From contig CAJFCJ010000021.1 of the NCBI GenBank assembly GCA_904063045.1, forward strand, positions 806,001 through 870,000: a stretch of DNA of 64,000 nt, written 5' to 3'. The position numbers and the translations under genes were made by a program. Shown piece after piece: positions 63,738-64,000 of this stretch (position 1 is its first letter; each line of letters opens with the position of its first letter). The notes beneath the pieces are model-generated. The model did no database searches. It saw nothing but the letters and a program-made list of their open reading frames with translations, and was not told where the DNA came from. The DNA comes from Dimorphilus gyrociliatus. Taxonomy: Eukaryota > Annelida > Polychaeta > Dinophilidae.

Positions 63738-63790
63738 TCTCTCTCCCTCTCTCTCTCTCTCTCCCTCCCTCCCTCCCTCCCTTCTTCCCT
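63738..63790. repeat. (CT)n to (CCCT)n repeat
   Basis: CT units passing into about six CCCT units, another pyrimidine-only tract. Confidence 0.85.
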
Positions 63791-64000
63791 CCCTCTTTGT
63801 CTCGTCTTTAGATTTTCGTAAAATCCTATAAACGCGAATGACAGAAAGAGATAAGAAACATGCTAAAAGGACTAAAACGAAGCATTAGACACCCCACACT
63901 CCATTTAAAAAATACGATTACATTTATCATCGGAAATTCTGTATATAAAAAAGCAGGTGAACAATTCCTATAACCAATTCTATATAGTTGATTTTTTTTT

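Larger units (their letters stand above)
58261..64000. other. Non-coding stretch to window end
   Basis: GA plus GATA array (59319-59396), CT at 60841-60862, GA at 61507-61540 and 61621-61640, CCTCT at 63353-63403, and CT/CCCT at 63738-63790. Short frames at 58474-58689 and 60933..60679 show no known domain. Confidence 0.5.

Overview
This is an AT-rich (roughly 70% A+T) nuclear window from an animal, most likely an invertebrate bilaterian. The evidence is five spliced metazoan-type genes with GT-AG introns, a catecholamine-type D2-like receptor, a Caskin scaffold, and dense simple repeats in all non-coding DNA. Several introns are very short (59, 68 and 97 bp) while others reach 2-4 kb. I cannot name the phylum. 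No bacterial operon, CRISPR array, rRNA, convincing tRNA, viral gene or intact transposon was seen.

Layout. (1) 1-533, minus strand: 5' part of a uridine-cytidine kinase gene, cut by the window edge, with an intron splitting its P-loop. (2) 3444-4582, plus: complete four-exon UBE2F, the NEDD8-conjugating E2. (3) 5808-11052, minus: three-exon Caskin with six ankyrin repeats and tandem SAM domains, but no SH3. (4) 14549-16860, plus: complete four-exon KDEL receptor, with a frame-compatible candidate alternative last exon at 17495-17592. (5) 21391-32391, minus: complete seven-exon D2-like dopamine receptor of 424 residues. (6) 32392-64000: about 31.6 kb with no recognisable coding gene, rich in microsatellites and containing a few GC-elevated, repeat-poor islands. 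This is the upstream side of the dopamine receptor, so distal regulatory DNA or untranslated exons are plausible there; that is inference.

The gene pairs are head-to-head (UCK/UBE2F and Caskin/KDELR) or tail-to-tail (UBE2F/Caskin and KDELR/dopamine receptor). The five products serve unrelated jobs: nucleotide salvage, neddylation, synaptic scaffolding, ER retrieval and amine signalling. Nothing suggests a functional cluster. Exon models were built by hand from splice consensus, reading phase and remembered family sequences; all junction phases agree. Non-coding interpretations are much weaker. Counts of short motifs were made by eye and are approximate.
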